Positions 1-7,753 of a stretch of 64,000 bases of DNA are shown here, in pieces (the first letter of the stretch is position 1; every line of letters begins with the position of its first letter). Position numbers and translations under genes: made by a program. Source of the DNA: Pseudomonas sp. GCEP-101 (GTDB lineage: Bacteria; Pseudomonadota; Gammaproteobacteria; Pseudomonadales; Pseudomonadaceae); assembly GCF_025133575.1 (NCBI RefSeq), contig NZ_CP104011.1:6146965-6210964 (forward strand), given 5' to 3'. Below the pieces are notes generated by a model. The model did no database searches. It worked only from the letters and a program-made list of their open reading frames with translations, and was not told the origin of the DNA.

Positions 1-18
1 ATCGTCCAGGTGCTGTAA
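1..18 (+). CDS. C-terminal end of an aromatic/aspartate aminotransferase (partial)
   Basis: Only the last five codons are present, reading I-V-Q-V-L and then TAA. This resembles the IVAVL end of AspC/TyrB-type class I aminotransferases. In P. aeruginosa an amino acid aminotransferase gene sits directly beside the tRNA-Asn/comEA/wbpM region, so context supports the call. A bidirectional hairpin follows at once. The assignment rests on five residues and synteny, so it is tentative. Confidence 0.5.
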   Translation: MVQVL

Positions 19-25
19 AAAAATC

Positions 26-63
26 AGGGGAAGTTATCGGCTGAATGTTGACTTCCCCTTCTT
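26..63 (+). terminator. Bidirectional intrinsic terminator after the aminotransferase
   Basis: A perfect 9-bp stem, AGGGGAAGT (26-34) with ACTTCCCCT (51-59), encloses a 16-nt loop. On the plus strand the downstream T-tract is weak. On the minus strand the hairpin is followed by a run of seven T (complement of 17-23), so it could stop transcription both ways. Confidence 0.7.
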
Positions 64-87
64 AATCAGTAAGATACGCACCGTTGT

Positions 88-163
88 TCCGCGATAGCTC
101 AGTCGGTAGAGCAAATGACTGTTAATCATTGGGTCCCTGGTTCGAGTCCAGGTCGCGGAGCCA
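88..163 (+). tRNA. tRNA-Asn (GTT anticodon)
   Basis: A 76-nt cloverleaf. The 7-bp acceptor pairs TCCGCGA (88-94) with TCGCGGA near the 3' end. It has a D-loop with AGCTCAGTCGGTAGAGC, an anticodon loop CTGTTAA with GTT at 121-123, a T-arm with GGTTCGAGTCC, and an encoded CCA. GTT decodes asparagine codons AAC and AAU. P. aeruginosa has a tRNA-Asn at the same place beside comEA and wbpM. Its 3' half is duplicated downstream. Confidence 0.97.
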
Positions 164-204
164 AATTCAAAGCCCTCGGCACATGCCGGGGGCTTTTTTA
201 TTGG
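142..204 (+). repeat. Direct repeat copy 1: 3' end of tRNA-Asn plus its terminator
   Basis: This 63-bp sequence runs from the T-loop of tRNA-Asn through CCA and across the downstream hairpin. It recurs without visible change at 285-347, starting 143 bp later. Such tRNA 3'-end duplications are typical of integrase att sites, but they can also result from local tandem duplication. Confidence 0.9.
171..200 (+). terminator. Terminator of tRNA-Asn
   Basis: The stem AGCCCTCGGCA (171-181) pairs with TGCCGGGGGCT (184-194) across a tight 2-nt loop and is followed by a T-run. An identical hairpin is repeated at 314-343. Confidence 0.85.
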
Positions 205-284
205 GCCGCTGGACTCTCTCCAGGGACTACGTCCCAGGTGATTCCCCCTTCGGGGCCGCGCTGAAGCGCGTTCGGCTGACGCCG

Positions 285-347
285 TCGAGTCCAGGTCGCG
301 GAGCCAAATTCAAAGCCCTCGGCACATGCCGGGGGCTTTTTTATTGG
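285..347 (+). repeat. Direct repeat copy 2: orphan tRNA-Asn 3' end plus terminator
   Basis: This is the second copy of the 63-bp repeat at 142-204. It carries the T-loop, acceptor 3' strand, CCA and the T-run hairpin but no 5' half of a tRNA, so it cannot fold as a tRNA. About 80 bp of unrelated sequence without a credible gene separates the copies. It may be an att remnant or a decayed second tRNA-Asn gene. Confidence 0.85.
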
Positions 348-366
348 ATATAAAAAAGCGGGCATG

Positions 367-389
367 AAAAAAGCCGGTCATCGACCGGC
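367..389 (-). terminator. Intrinsic terminator downstream of comEA
   Basis: Read on the minus strand, a perfect 7-bp stem (GCCGGTC/GACCGGC, 373-379 with 383-389, 3-nt loop) is followed by six T (complement of 367-372). It lies 25 nt beyond the comEA stop codon. Confidence 0.85.
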
Positions 390-413
390 CTCTTCCTTTG
401 AACACGGCGCGCG

Positions 414-752
414 TCAGAGCGATATCCGGTCGCGGTTCTTGTCCAGCGTCCCCTTGCCGATCCCCTTCACCTCCAGCAGTTGGTCAACCGTGGTGAACGG
501 CCCATTGCTGGTCCGGTAGTCGACGATGGCCTGGGCCTTCACCTTGCCGATGCCCTTCAGGGCCTTCTGCAACTCTTCGGCGGACGCCGTATTGATGTTC
601 ACCGACTCCGTCGAGGCAGGCGCCTTGGGCGCGGGCGCCTGGGCGGTGGGTTGCGTCACAGGGGCAGCCTTCGTATCCGCCTGGGCGATACCCGCCCAGG
701 AGAGGCTCGCCAGCAGGAGCAGGCTTGCAACGGAAAGCAGATTTCTCTTCAT
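414..752 (-). CDS. comEA: ComEA-family helix-hairpin-helix DNA-binding protein, exported
   Basis: This 112-residue protein has an N-terminal signal peptide (residues 1-25, ending near SWAGIAQA). An Ala/Pro-rich linker leads to a ComEA-type double helix-hairpin-helix domain at about residues 50-112, with VNINTASAEEL, LKGIGKVKAQAIVDYR and VKGIGKGTLDKN. ComEA proteins bind double-stranded DNA non-specifically in the periplasm during natural transformation. Short Pseudomonas forms are common and their role in uptake is not always shown. It has its own terminator and lies downstream of wbpM in the same orientation, as in P. aeruginosa. Confidence 0.88.
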   Translation of the reverse strand: MKRNLLSVASLLLLASLSWAGIAQADTKAAPVTQPTAQAPAPKAPASTESVNINTASAEELQKALKGIGKVKAQAIVDYRTSNGPFTTVDQLLEVKGIGKGTLDKNRDRISL

Positions 753-944
753 GAATCGTTTCCAGCCATATCAGGTTTCGAGGCAGCGCCGATGCGCCGC
801 GAAGAAAACATATCGCCAGAAATACCAAGGGAAACGCCGGTGCAGCGAGTCGGCTGCAGTTTCCGGCGCCGCCCACAGAGGGCGAAGAAACGCCTGACAT
901 AGCTCGCAGACGCAGCGATCGCCACGTCTGCTAACGGCCCTGGA

Positions 945-2933
945 TCAGGGCTCCATGCGCCGCTGCTGGTGGATCAGGTCGACGATCTCGCCTTCCGGGC
1001 AATAACCGCTGACGGTCTCCCGCAGCAGTTGCCGCACCCGTGCGTAGTTGCCCTGGTCCACGGCCTTGAGCAGATCCGCCAGGACGAGCTTGAAGCCCTC
1101 CCACGGCATCAACTCCTCGTTGGCCTTCATGATCATCGGGTGCTCGGTGGCACTGACGTTGTCGCCGATCAGCAGCTCTTCATAGAGCTTTTCACCGGGC
1201 CGCAGGCCGCTGAATTCGATGGAGATGTCGCCGTGCGGTGTGTGCTCGGAGCGCACGCTCAGGCCGGAGAGGTGGATCATCCGTTCGGCCAGCTCGAGAA
1301 TCTTCACCGGCTGCCCCATGTCGAGCACGAAGACATCGCCGCCGCGGCCCATGGAGCCGGCCTGGATGACCAGCTGGGCGGCTTCGGGGATGGTCATGAA
1401 ATACCGGGTGATTCCCGGATGGGTGACGGTCACCGGGCCGCCACGCTTGATCTGCTCGCGGAACAGCGGAATCACCGACCCGGACGAGCCCAGCACGTTG
1501 CCGAAGCGCACCATGGTGAACCGGGTCTTGTTGACCTGGTGTACACCGGATTTATCGCCGAACAGCACCGGCGCCGACTCCTGGCTCAGGGCCTGCAGGA
1601 TCATCTCCGCGAGGCGCTTGGTACTGCCCATCACGTTGGTCGGGCGCACCGCCTTGTCGGTGGAAATCAGCACGAAGTGAGCGACCCCGGCCTGCACGGC
1701 CACCTGCGCAGTGTGCAGCGTGCCCATCACGTTGTTGAGCACGCCCTCGGAGATGTTGTGCTCGACGATGGGCACGTGCTTGTACGCCGCCGCGTGGTAG
1801 ACGGTGGCGACTTTCCAGGTGCGCATGACGTCCAGCAGGCGCTCGGCACTGCGCACGGAGCCCAGGATCGGCACCAGCTGCACCGCGAGGGACTCGCGCT
1901 TGACGCGGCTTTCCAGCTCCTGGTGGATCCGATAGAGGTTGTATTCGCTGTGCTCGAACAGCACCAGCACGGTGGGCCCGGAGCCGAGAATCTGCCGGCA
2001 CAGCTCCGACCCGATGGAGCCACCGGCACCGGTGACCATGACGACTTCGCCGCGGATGCAGTGCTCGAACAGTTCCTTGCGCGGCTCCACGGGGTCGCGG
2101 CCGAGCAGGTCGGCGATGTCCACTTCCTGGATGTCGTCCACCCGCACCCTGCCGTTGGCCAGGTCGATGAAGCCGGGCACGCTGCGCACGTGGACCGGGT
2201 AGGGTTCGAGCAAGCCGAGAATCTCGCGGCGACGGGCACGGGTGGCCGACGGAATCGCCAGCAGCACTTCCTGCACGCCGGTTTCGTCGATCATCTGCTG
2301 GATATGCTTGGGCTTGTAGACGCGCAGGCCGGCAATGACGCGGTTGGCGATCTCATCGTCGTCATCAATGAACGCCACCGGGCGCATCGCACGCCCCAGG
2401 CGCAGCGCCGCCACCAGCTGGTTGCCCGCAGAACCGGCGCCATAGACGGCCACCTTGGGCAGGCCATCCTGCTGCTTGAGGAACGGAACGGCCTGCACCG
2501 TGCTGTACCAGTCGCCCATGAAGTACTGGCGCATCGCCAGGCGCAGGCCGCCGATCATCAGCAGGCTCAGCCACCAGTAGTTGAGGACCAGCGAGCGCGG
2601 AACCATCTCGGTTACCGAGCGGTTCCAGTAGACCACCAGCGACAGCAGCAACGCCGAGATCGTCACGGCCTTCCAGATGGCGACCAGCGCGTCGTTGCCC
2701 AGGTAGCGCATGACCGCCCGGTACATGCCGAATCGGATGAACAGCGGGATGGCCACCAACGGCGCCGCCACGAACAACCAGCCGTGGACTCGGAAGGGAT
2801 ACTCCAGGTCGTCGGCGCCCAGGCGCACGATGAACGCCAGCCACAACGCGAACCACACCAGGACGATATCGGTGGCGACCTGCAGTAATCGTTTATGTCG
2901 TCTCGGAAGCCTCAGCAGGCGTTCTCGGAGCAT
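945..2933 (-). CDS. wbpM: UDP-GlcNAc 4,6-dehydratase (C6), WbpM/FlaA1-like polysaccharide protein
   Basis: An inner-membrane nucleotide-sugar dehydratase that makes the 4-keto-6-deoxy precursor of QuiNAc/FucNAc-type sugars for O-antigen. Several N-terminal membrane helices come first. A CoA-binding-like Rossmann fold with GAGSAGNQL and a second Rossmann domain with VTGAGGSIGSEL follow. The catalytic motif shows the WbpM-type Met in place of Tyr (NVMGSTK after LISTDKA). I chose the ATG at 2933 because AAGGGA lies 9 nt upstream and the resulting 662 residues match WbpM length. An upstream in-frame ATG at 2975 has no visible ribosome site. It follows wbpL and wbpK in one strand run. Confidence 0.93.
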   Translation of the reverse strand: MLRERLLRLPRRHKRLLQVATDIVLVWFALWLAFIVRLGADDLEYPFRVHGWLFVAAPLVAIPLFIRFGMYRAVMRYLGNDALVAIWKAVTISALLLSLVVYWNRSVTEMVPRSLVLNYWWLSLLMIGGLRLAMRQYFMGDWYSTVQAVPFLKQQDGLPKVAVYGAGSAGNQLVAALRLGRAMRPVAFIDDDDEIANRVIAGLRVYKPKHIQQMIDETGVQEVLLAIPSATRARRREILGLLEPYPVHVRSVPGFIDLANGRVRVDDIQEVDIADLLGRDPVEPRKELFEHCIRGEVVMVTGAGGSIGSELCRQILGSGPTVLVLFEHSEYNLYRIHQELESRVKRESLAVQLVPILGSVRSAERLLDVMRTWKVATVYHAAAYKHVPIVEHNISEGVLNNVMGTLHTAQVAVQAGVAHFVLISTDKAVRPTNVMGSTKRLAEMILQALSQESAPVLFGDKSGVHQVNKTRFTMVRFGNVLGSSGSVIPLFREQIKRGGPVTVTHPGITRYFMTIPEAAQLVIQAGSMGRGGDVFVLDMGQPVKILELAERMIHLSGLSVRSEHTPHGDISIEFSGLRPGEKLYEELLIGDNVSATEHPMIMKANEELMPWEGFKLVLADLLKAVDQGNYARVRQLLRETVSGYCPEGEIVDLIHQQRRMEP

Positions 2934-3006
2934 CAGCGCTTGTCCCTTAAATCCCGAACGGAGGGTAGTGTCCATCCGCTACATTGACCACCAAATCCGG
3001 CGGAGT

Positions 3007-4032
3007 TCAGCTCACTTCCTGTTCATCCGGACGACCTGCACCCAGATGAGCTACGACAAGCACCAAGGGAGCATAGGCCACAATCAGCGCCAAGAAACCC
3101 GAAACATGCCCCAGCGCGACCAGCAACGCCAGCGGCATGAGCCACAGCACGTTGATCGCGGTGACCGCCAGCGACACCCGCAGATGGCTGCCGTAGCGCC
3201 GCGAGGCGCGCTGGTAGGCATGGCTGCGATGCGCTTCGTAGACGCGCTCGCCGCGCATCAGGCGGTGGATCAGGGTGAAGGTGGCATCCACGACGAACAC
3301 GCCCAGCAGGATCAACCAGCTCCAGATCAACGGCGGTGCCACCGACGCCGCCTGCAAGGCCAGGCCGCCAAGGATCAAGCCGAGGAAGCCGCTGCCCGCA
3401 TCGCCCATGAAAATGCGCGCCGGAGGGAAGTTCCAGACCAGGAACCCCGCCGCCGCCAACCCGAGGATCGCTGGCAGCCAGATCAGTTGCGCCGCTCCCA
3501 CAGCCCAGCCGCATAGGGCGCCGCCCAGGCAGACGGTGATGGCCTCGAGGCCGGCGATCCCGTCGATGCCATCCATGAAGTTGTACAGGTTGAGCAACCA
3601 GACGAGAAACACCAATCCGAGCAGATCGCCCGCCAGGCCGAGGTCCAGAGGCCCCCAGGGCATCGGCAGCGGAGGCACGCCGCCCAGCCAGCCGAGAAGC
3701 CAGAGCGCCGCGGCAAAATGCCCGAGCAGCCGCCAGCGCGCCGGAATGTGCCGGTGATCGTCGATAAACCCAACGATCGCTACCAGGGCGCCGGCCGGCA
3801 ACAGGGCCAGCAGGCTGCTGCCATCCGCCGCACCCAGCAGGCCCGCCAAGGGCAGGCAGCCGAGGAAACCCAGCACGATGGCGACACCGCCGCCACGCGG
3901 CGTGGGAATCTGGTGCGAACTGCGCGCGTTGGGAATGTCCATGATGCTGCGCGCCAGCGCGTAGCGCCGCACGCCGGCCGTCATTGCCCATGAGGCGATG
4001 AAGACGACCGCCAGCAGTAATCCCATGCTCAT
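3007..4032 (-). CDS. wbpL: Undecaprenyl-phosphate glycosyl-1-phosphate transferase WbpL (GT4 family)
   Basis: An integral membrane initiating transferase of about 341 residues. It places the first amino sugar phosphate on undecaprenyl phosphate to start O-antigen synthesis. Its multiple hydrophobic helices contain the MraY/WecA-family Asp-rich motifs: GFIDDHRHIPAR at about residue 85, NLYNFMDGIDGIAG, and IFMGDAGSGFLG with the catalytic-loop aspartates. The start ATG overlaps the wbpK stop codon (ATGA), which indicates translational coupling. The frame stays open farther upstream but runs antisense to nothing useful and has no ribosome site. Length and order match WbpL of P. aeruginosa. Confidence 0.93.
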   Translation of the reverse strand: MSMGLLLAVVFIASWAMTAGVRRYALARSIMDIPNARSSHQIPTPRGGGVAIVLGFLGCLPLAGLLGAADGSSLLALLPAGALVAIVGFIDDHRHIPARWRLLGHFAAALWLLGWLGGVPPLPMPWGPLDLGLAGDLLGLVFLVWLLNLYNFMDGIDGIAGLEAITVCLGGALCGWAVGAAQLIWLPAILGLAAAGFLVWNFPPARIFMGDAGSGFLGLILGGLALQAASVAPPLIWSWLILLGVFVVDATFTLIHRLMRGERVYEAHRSHAYQRASRRYGSHLRVSLAVTAINVLWLMPLALLVALGHVSGFLALIVAYAPLVLVVAHLGAGRPDEQEVS

Positions 4033-4991
4033 CGTTTTGGCTCCCTGCCGTTGGCTTGCGCCGTTTCCCGCAACGCCTGTTCGACGCGTACCGGCGGCCG
4101 CCAATCGAGCCGTCTGCACGTGGCGGAGATATCCACCTGGAACGAGCCCAGCAGACGCTGGACCTGCTGGCTGCGGCCCGTCAGCCGCCCCAGCAGGCGC
4201 AGCAGCACAGGCGGAACCGGCAGCAGGCGCGGACGCACGCCCAGCGCCTGGCTCAGGCCGCGACACAGCTGCGCAGTGGACAGATCCTCGCCGTCGCTGA
4301 CCAGGAATACCTGCCCCGCCGCCGCCGGATGCCGGGCACAGCACAGCAGCAGGTCCACCAGGTTGTCCCGCGCCACCAGGCTGCGGCGATTGTCGATGGC
4401 GCCAAAGGGCAACGGCAATCGGCGCTGCAAGGCGCGCATCAGGCTGGCGAAGTTGGCCTTCACCCCGGGCCCGTAGACCAGCGGCGGGCGCACCACCACG
4501 ACCTCCAGCCCGGTCTGCGCGGCAATCGCGAACAGGGCCTGCTCCGCTTCGAGCTTGGATTGCCCGTAGGCGTCCTGCGGGCGCGGCGTCGCATCGGCGG
4601 TGAACGGCCGCCCTGCGGCGGTTTCCTCGCCATTGACCTTGATCGAACTGACGAAGACGAAACGCGTCACCCCGGCCGCTGCCGCCTGCTGCGCCAGATG
4701 GCGGGTCGCCTCGACGTTGACCGCGCGGAACTCAGCCAGAGGGTCGGCCGCCTGCTCGTCCATCACATGAACGCGCGCGGCGCAGTGGATCACCACCTCG
4801 ACGCCCTGCAGCGCCTCATCCCAGGATTGGGCGACACTCAGCCCGTCGATCTGCGCCACCTCGACGCCCTCGGGCCACGCCGCCGCACGGCCGCGCTGAG
4901 CGACGCGGACCTGCACATCGTTTTCCTGACGCAAGCGCGCCAGCACGCCTCGGCCGACAAACCCGGTCGCGCCCGTGAGTAGAACCTTCAA
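4029..4991 (-). CDS. wbpK: NAD-dependent nucleotide-sugar epimerase/dehydratase (WbpK-like)
   Basis: A short-chain dehydrogenase/reductase of the extended type, 320 residues. The N-terminal nucleotide-binding loop is GATGFVGRGV (about residues 7-16). It has a catalytic Ser region SSIKVNGE and a YGQSK Tyr-x3-Lys active site near residue 142. WbpK-family enzymes reduce or epimerise 4-keto-6-deoxy-HexNAc nucleotides, giving the FucNAc/QuiNAc precursor that WbpL uses. The start appears to be TTG at 4991 with AGG 7 nt upstream, since no good in-frame ATG is near. It is first in the wbpK-wbpL-wbpM unit. No further glycan genes lie upstream before lapB. Confidence 0.88.
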   Translation of the reverse strand: MKVLLTGATGFVGRGVLARLRQENDVQVRVAQRGRAAAWPEGVEVAQIDGLSVAQSWDEALQGVEVVIHCAARVHVMDEQAADPLAEFRAVNVEATRHLAQQAAAAGVTRFVFVSSIKVNGEETAAGRPFTADATPRPQDAYGQSKLEAEQALFAIAAQTGLEVVVVRPPLVYGPGVKANFASLMRALQRRLPLPFGAIDNRRSLVARDNLVDLLLCCARHPAAAGQVFLVSDGEDLSTAQLCRGLSQALGVRPRLLPVPPVLLRLLGRLTGRSQQVQRLLGSFQVDISATCRRLDWRPPVRVEQALRETAQANGREPKR

Positions 4992-5045
4992 GCCAGTACC
5001 TGCAGAACCTGACGCCAGCGGCGTCTTCCATGTTGAGCGAACGCG

Positions 5046-6197
5046 TCAGAGCGGCGAGATGACCGGTCGCAGCGCATTCCAAGCGTGACAGCTGGGGCAT
5101 TGCCAATGCAGCTCGCGGCCGGCGAAGCCGCATTTGCCGCATCGATAGCGCGGCATTGTCTTATACAAACCGATGATTATTGGAGCGATTTTTCCGCCCG
5201 CCGGCTCTTTTTCCGGCTCGCTTGCGACCACTTCGAGGTATTCGCCGACGCCCTGCCAGGACGGATGGCGCTCCACCCGCTCCAGCAGGCTCTCACGCCA
5301 GGTCGCTGCCTGCGCCGGCTGCTCGCTGTCGGCCAGCAGCGCGAGGATGGCCGGCGGCACCTCTTCACCTGCGGCCAGTTCGCGCAGGCATGCCAGCAGT
5401 TCGGGGCGGGCCAGGCCGTCGTAACGCCGCAGCAGCGGCACGATCTCGCCGAGGAAGGCCTTGGCATCCCTGGCCAGTTCGCCGATGGTGGCCACCGCCG
5501 CGGCCTGGTCCTTGCGCCACAGCTCACAGTCCAGGCGCATCAGCAGCGCGCGCACGCAGCGCTTGTCAACCCGACGCGCCTCGCGCAGCAATTCCTGCAT
5601 GGCACTGCGGTCCCCTGCCCTGCCCTTCTCCTGGGCCAGTTCGCAGAAATAGTTGGCCAGCGCGGCACTGAGTTCGGGACGGCTCGGCACCAGTCGGGCA
5701 GCCAGTTCGATGGCGCGGGACCAGTTCTTCTCGCGTTCGCAGATCAGGCGCTGTTCATCCAGCGCCTCGAGGGAGATCGGTTCGTCGCGCTGCCGAGTCA
5801 GCTCGTCGAGCAACTCCTCGGCGCTGCCCAGCAGGCCGCCGGCGATGTAGTCGCGGGCCAGCTCCAGGCGCACCTGGGCCACCAGCGAACCGTCCTCGCC
5901 GGCACGACCCAGCAGGTCCTGGTGGATGTGGATGGCTTTCTCGATATCGCCCCGGCGACGAAACAGGTTGCCGACGTGGAGATGACTTTCCAGCGTCTCC
6001 GGGCTGACCACCAGCCCCTGGGACAAGCTCTCCAGCGCATCGTCGGAGTGCCGCTCCAGCAGGTTGTGCATGCTGTGGACCCGCGCTCGCAGGTTGGATT
6101 CGGAGACAGCCGGGGCCCGGGAAAGCGAACGACGCCCCATCCACCAGCCGATGGCCAGGGCGCAGAAGAAGAACAGCGTGGCGACGACGCTAGGCAT
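5046..6197 (-). CDS. lapB: Lipopolysaccharide assembly protein LapB (TPR plus rubredoxin-like domain)
   Basis: A 383-residue, single-span inner-membrane protein (helix at residues 5-20) with TPR-type helical repeats through most of the cytoplasmic part. The C-terminal metal-binding knuckles CGKCGF and CPSCHAW sit at about residues 353-372. LapB (YciM) binds LPS-synthesis proteins and directs LpxC to FtsH, balancing LPS against phospholipid. All four Cys are present, which supports function. It overlaps the end of lapA by 8 nt, so the two are co-translated. It lies between ihfB-lapA and the glycan genes, where P. aeruginosa carries the full O-antigen cluster. Confidence 0.94.
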   Translation of the reverse strand: MPSVVATLFFFCALAIGWWMGRRSLSRAPAVSESNLRARVHSMHNLLERHSDDALESLSQGLVVSPETLESHLHVGNLFRRRGDIEKAIHIHQDLLGRAGEDGSLVAQVRLELARDYIAGGLLGSAEELLDELTRQRDEPISLEALDEQRLICEREKNWSRAIELAARLVPSRPELSAALANYFCELAQEKGRAGDRSAMQELLREARRVDKRCVRALLMRLDCELWRKDQAAAVATIGELARDAKAFLGEIVPLLRRYDGLARPELLACLRELAAGEEVPPAILALLADSEQPAQAATWRESLLERVERHPSWQGVGEYLEVVASEPEKEPAGGKIAPIIIGLYKTMPRYRCGKCGFAGRELHWQCPSCHAWNALRPVISPL

Positions 6198-6501
6198 GGT
6201 CCGTCAGCGACTTTTCACGCAGCGCGTCATTCTCCTTGCGGAAACGGGTGACTTCCGAGCGCAGCCCGGACAGGCGCGCATGCGCCCTGGCGCGGAAGGG
6301 GATGCTCAGCAGCAGGCCGATGACGCCGCCCAGGATGAAGGCAAGGGAGATGAAGACTACCAGCGGCCACTGCGGCGACTGCCAGCCCAGGAAGGTCAGT
6401 TGGGTCGATTGCAGGTTTTCCAGGACGAAAACCACGACGACGGCGGCCAGCACGACCAGCGCCAGAATCAGCAGGAAACGTTTTGCCCGAAGCATGGACA
6501 C
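6190..6501 (-). CDS. lapA: LapA-family inner-membrane protein (DUF1049)
   Basis: This 103-residue protein has two membrane helices (about residues 7-27 and 42-66) separated by the conserved short turn NLQSTQLTFLGWQ. A cytoplasmic coiled-coil-like tail with RLSGLRSEVTRFRKEND follows. LapA partners LapB in LPS assembly control. GGAG stands 5 nt before the ATG. It is encoded between ihfB and lapB in the standard order, with stop and start overlapping lapB. Confidence 0.92.
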   Translation of the reverse strand: MSMLRAKRFLLILALVVLAAVVVVFVLENLQSTQLTFLGWQSPQWPLVVFISLAFILGGVIGLLLSIPFRARAHARLSGLRSEVTRFRKENDALREKSLTDHA

Positions 6502-6528
6502 TCCTTCTTGAAGACGGATACCCCGGGG

Positions 6529-6813
6529 TCACTCGGGTTCGTTGACGCGGTCGCGCAACTCCTTGCCGGGCTTGAAGTGCGGGACGAACTTGCCGTCCAG
6601 GCGCACCGACTCGCCGGTTTTCGGATTACGCCCCACGCGAGGCGCGCGGTAATGCAGAGAGAAGCTGCCGAAACCCCGGATTTCGATGCGATCCCCCGTC
6701 GCCAGAGCCTGGGACATTTGCTCAAGCATGGTCTTGATCGCCAGCTCCACATCCTTTGCGGAAAGCTGCCCCTGATGGGTGACGATTCTCTCGATCAACT
6801 CCGACTTGGTCAT
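6529..6813 (-). CDS. ihfB: Integration host factor beta subunit
   Basis: A 94-residue HU/IHF-fold DNA-bending protein. The sequence begins MTKSELIERIV, carries GDRIEIRGFGSFSLHYR in the core and has the DNA-contacting arm tip RVGRNPKTGESV with the intercalating proline of NPKTG. With IhfA it bends DNA at specific sites and assists sigma-54 activation and recombination. The sequence is near-typical for Pseudomonas. The usual upstream neighbour rpsA is missing. The gene instead starts after a roughly 115-nt gap that backs onto the azoR terminator, so its promoter must be local. Confidence 0.97.
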   Translation of the reverse strand: MTKSELIERIVTHQGQLSAKDVELAIKTMLEQMSQALATGDRIEIRGFGSFSLHYRAPRVGRNPKTGESVRLDGKFVPHFKPGKELRDRVNEPE

Positions 6814-6929
6814 GGTTTTCCCTTCTTTTTCAAGCGGCTAGATCAGCTCAAGGTTCTTTTAGCATGCTGGTCATGCTTTGAACAGCCCGAAGCCGAAGGA
6901 TGTGTTTTCACCCGGTCAAGTGGTTGCCC

Positions 6930-6968
6930 AATAAAAAATGGCCGATCCCTGGGGAGGAGATCGGCCAC
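6930..6968 (-). terminator. Intrinsic terminator of azoR
   Basis: On the minus strand the stem GGCCGATC/GATCGGCC (plus-strand arms at about 6939-6946 and 6960-6967) encloses a GC-rich loop and is followed by a run of T from TTTTTTATT. It sits about 45 nt past the azoR stop and shields ihfB from azoR transcription. Confidence 0.82.
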
Positions 6969-7011
6969 GGTCGCGTCCAGGAGCGGGGGGACGCGCAAGC
7001 GGAAAAACGGA

Positions 7012-7611
7012 TCAGGCGATGGCGGCGAGCTGCGCCTTGGCCTTGGCCAGGCCCTTCTCGGCGAATTCACCGCCCATGTTCAGGCCTTCGGCGTGGATGA
7101 AGGTCACGTCGTGGATGCCGACAAACCCCAGCGCCTGGCGCAGGTAGGGTTCCTGGTGATCCAGCGCGCCACCGGCGTAGACGCCGCCGCGGCTGGTGAG
7201 GACGAAGGCGCGCTTGCCGGTGAGCAGGCCCTGCGGGCCGGTCTCGGTGTACTGGAAGGTGACGCCGGCGCGCAGCACGTGGTCCAGCCAGGACTTGAGG
7301 GTGCTGGGGATGGCGAAGTTGTACATCGGCGCAGCCAGGACCAGGACGTCGGCGGCCTGCAGTTCGGCGGTCAGCAGGTTGGAGCGTTCCAGGGCGGCGC
7401 GCTCGATGTCGCTGTGTTCCTGCACCGGCTTCATCCAGCCGCCCAGCAGGTGGGCGTCCAGGTGCGGCACCTGCTCGACGGCCAGGTCGCGAACCTGGAT
7501 CGAGTCGGCCGGGTGGGCCGCTTGCCACTGGGCGATGAAATCGCGGGTCAGTTGGCGGGAAACGGAACCTTCCTGACGGGCACTGCTTTCGATAACCAGA
7601 ACGCGGGACAT
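7012..7611 (-). CDS. azoR: FMN-dependent NADH-azoreductase (AzoR)
   Basis: A flavodoxin-fold quinone/azo reductase of 199 residues. The N-terminal flavin-phosphate loop reads VLVIESSARQEGSVSRQL. LVLAAPMYNFAIPSTLKSW (flavin-binding PMYNF) and the TSRGG loop are characteristic of the AzoR/AcpD family. It reduces quinones and azo dyes with NADH. The ATG at 7611 is preferred because GGAGG lies 8 nt upstream. An upstream in-frame start at 7626 would place the SD inside the gene. AzoR genes are often LysR-controlled, and a LysR gene lies one gene away. Confidence 0.93.
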   Translation of the reverse strand: MSRVLVIESSARQEGSVSRQLTRDFIAQWQAAHPADSIQVRDLAVEQVPHLDAHLLGGWMKPVQEHSDIERAALERSNLLTAELQAADVLVLAAPMYNFAIPSTLKSWLDHVLRAGVTFQYTETGPQGLLTGKRAFVLTSRGGVYAGGALDHQEPYLRQALGFVGIHDVTFIHAEGLNMGGEFAEKGLAKAKAQLAAIA

Positions 7612-7664
7612 GGACTGGACCTCCATCGGTCGTTGAATGTGTCGATGGAGGTCATCCTAAATAT

Positions 7665-7715
7665 GAACAAATCGATAAAAAAGCGTAAAAAATCGCTTCT
7701 AATTATCGGATAAAT
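7665..7715. promoter_or_regulatory. AT-rich, partly palindromic azoR upstream region (possible operator)
   Basis: This A/T-rich tract, unlike its GC-rich surroundings, lies between azoR and the small exported-protein gene. It contains an inverted pair TCGATAA...TTATCGGA. It is a plausible promoter/operator for azoR and could bind the nearby LysR protein. No operator consensus is clear enough to assign a regulator. Confidence 0.3.
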
Positions 7716-7753
7716 TGATTTTTGTCCCGCCTGCTTCTACTCTGGACGAACAC

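Noticed and set aside
129..353. A short plus-strand open frame across the tRNA-Asn and its duplicated end
   Set aside because: It overlaps the tRNA gene and both terminators, and its sequence is simply the translated direct repeat. No ribosome site or family is visible.
969..2888. A very long open frame on the plus strand opposite wbpM
   Set aside because: It is the antisense shadow of a high-GC gene. Composition is His/Ala/Arg/Gln-biased, with no domain or ribosome site. Similar antisense frames oppose ccmF, cheA and flhA.
6843..7070. A small minus-strand frame between azoR and ihfB, considered as an rpsA remnant
   Set aside because: It overlaps the azoR 3' end and its terminator, shows no S1 motif, and its Arg/Pro-rich translation is typical of noise.
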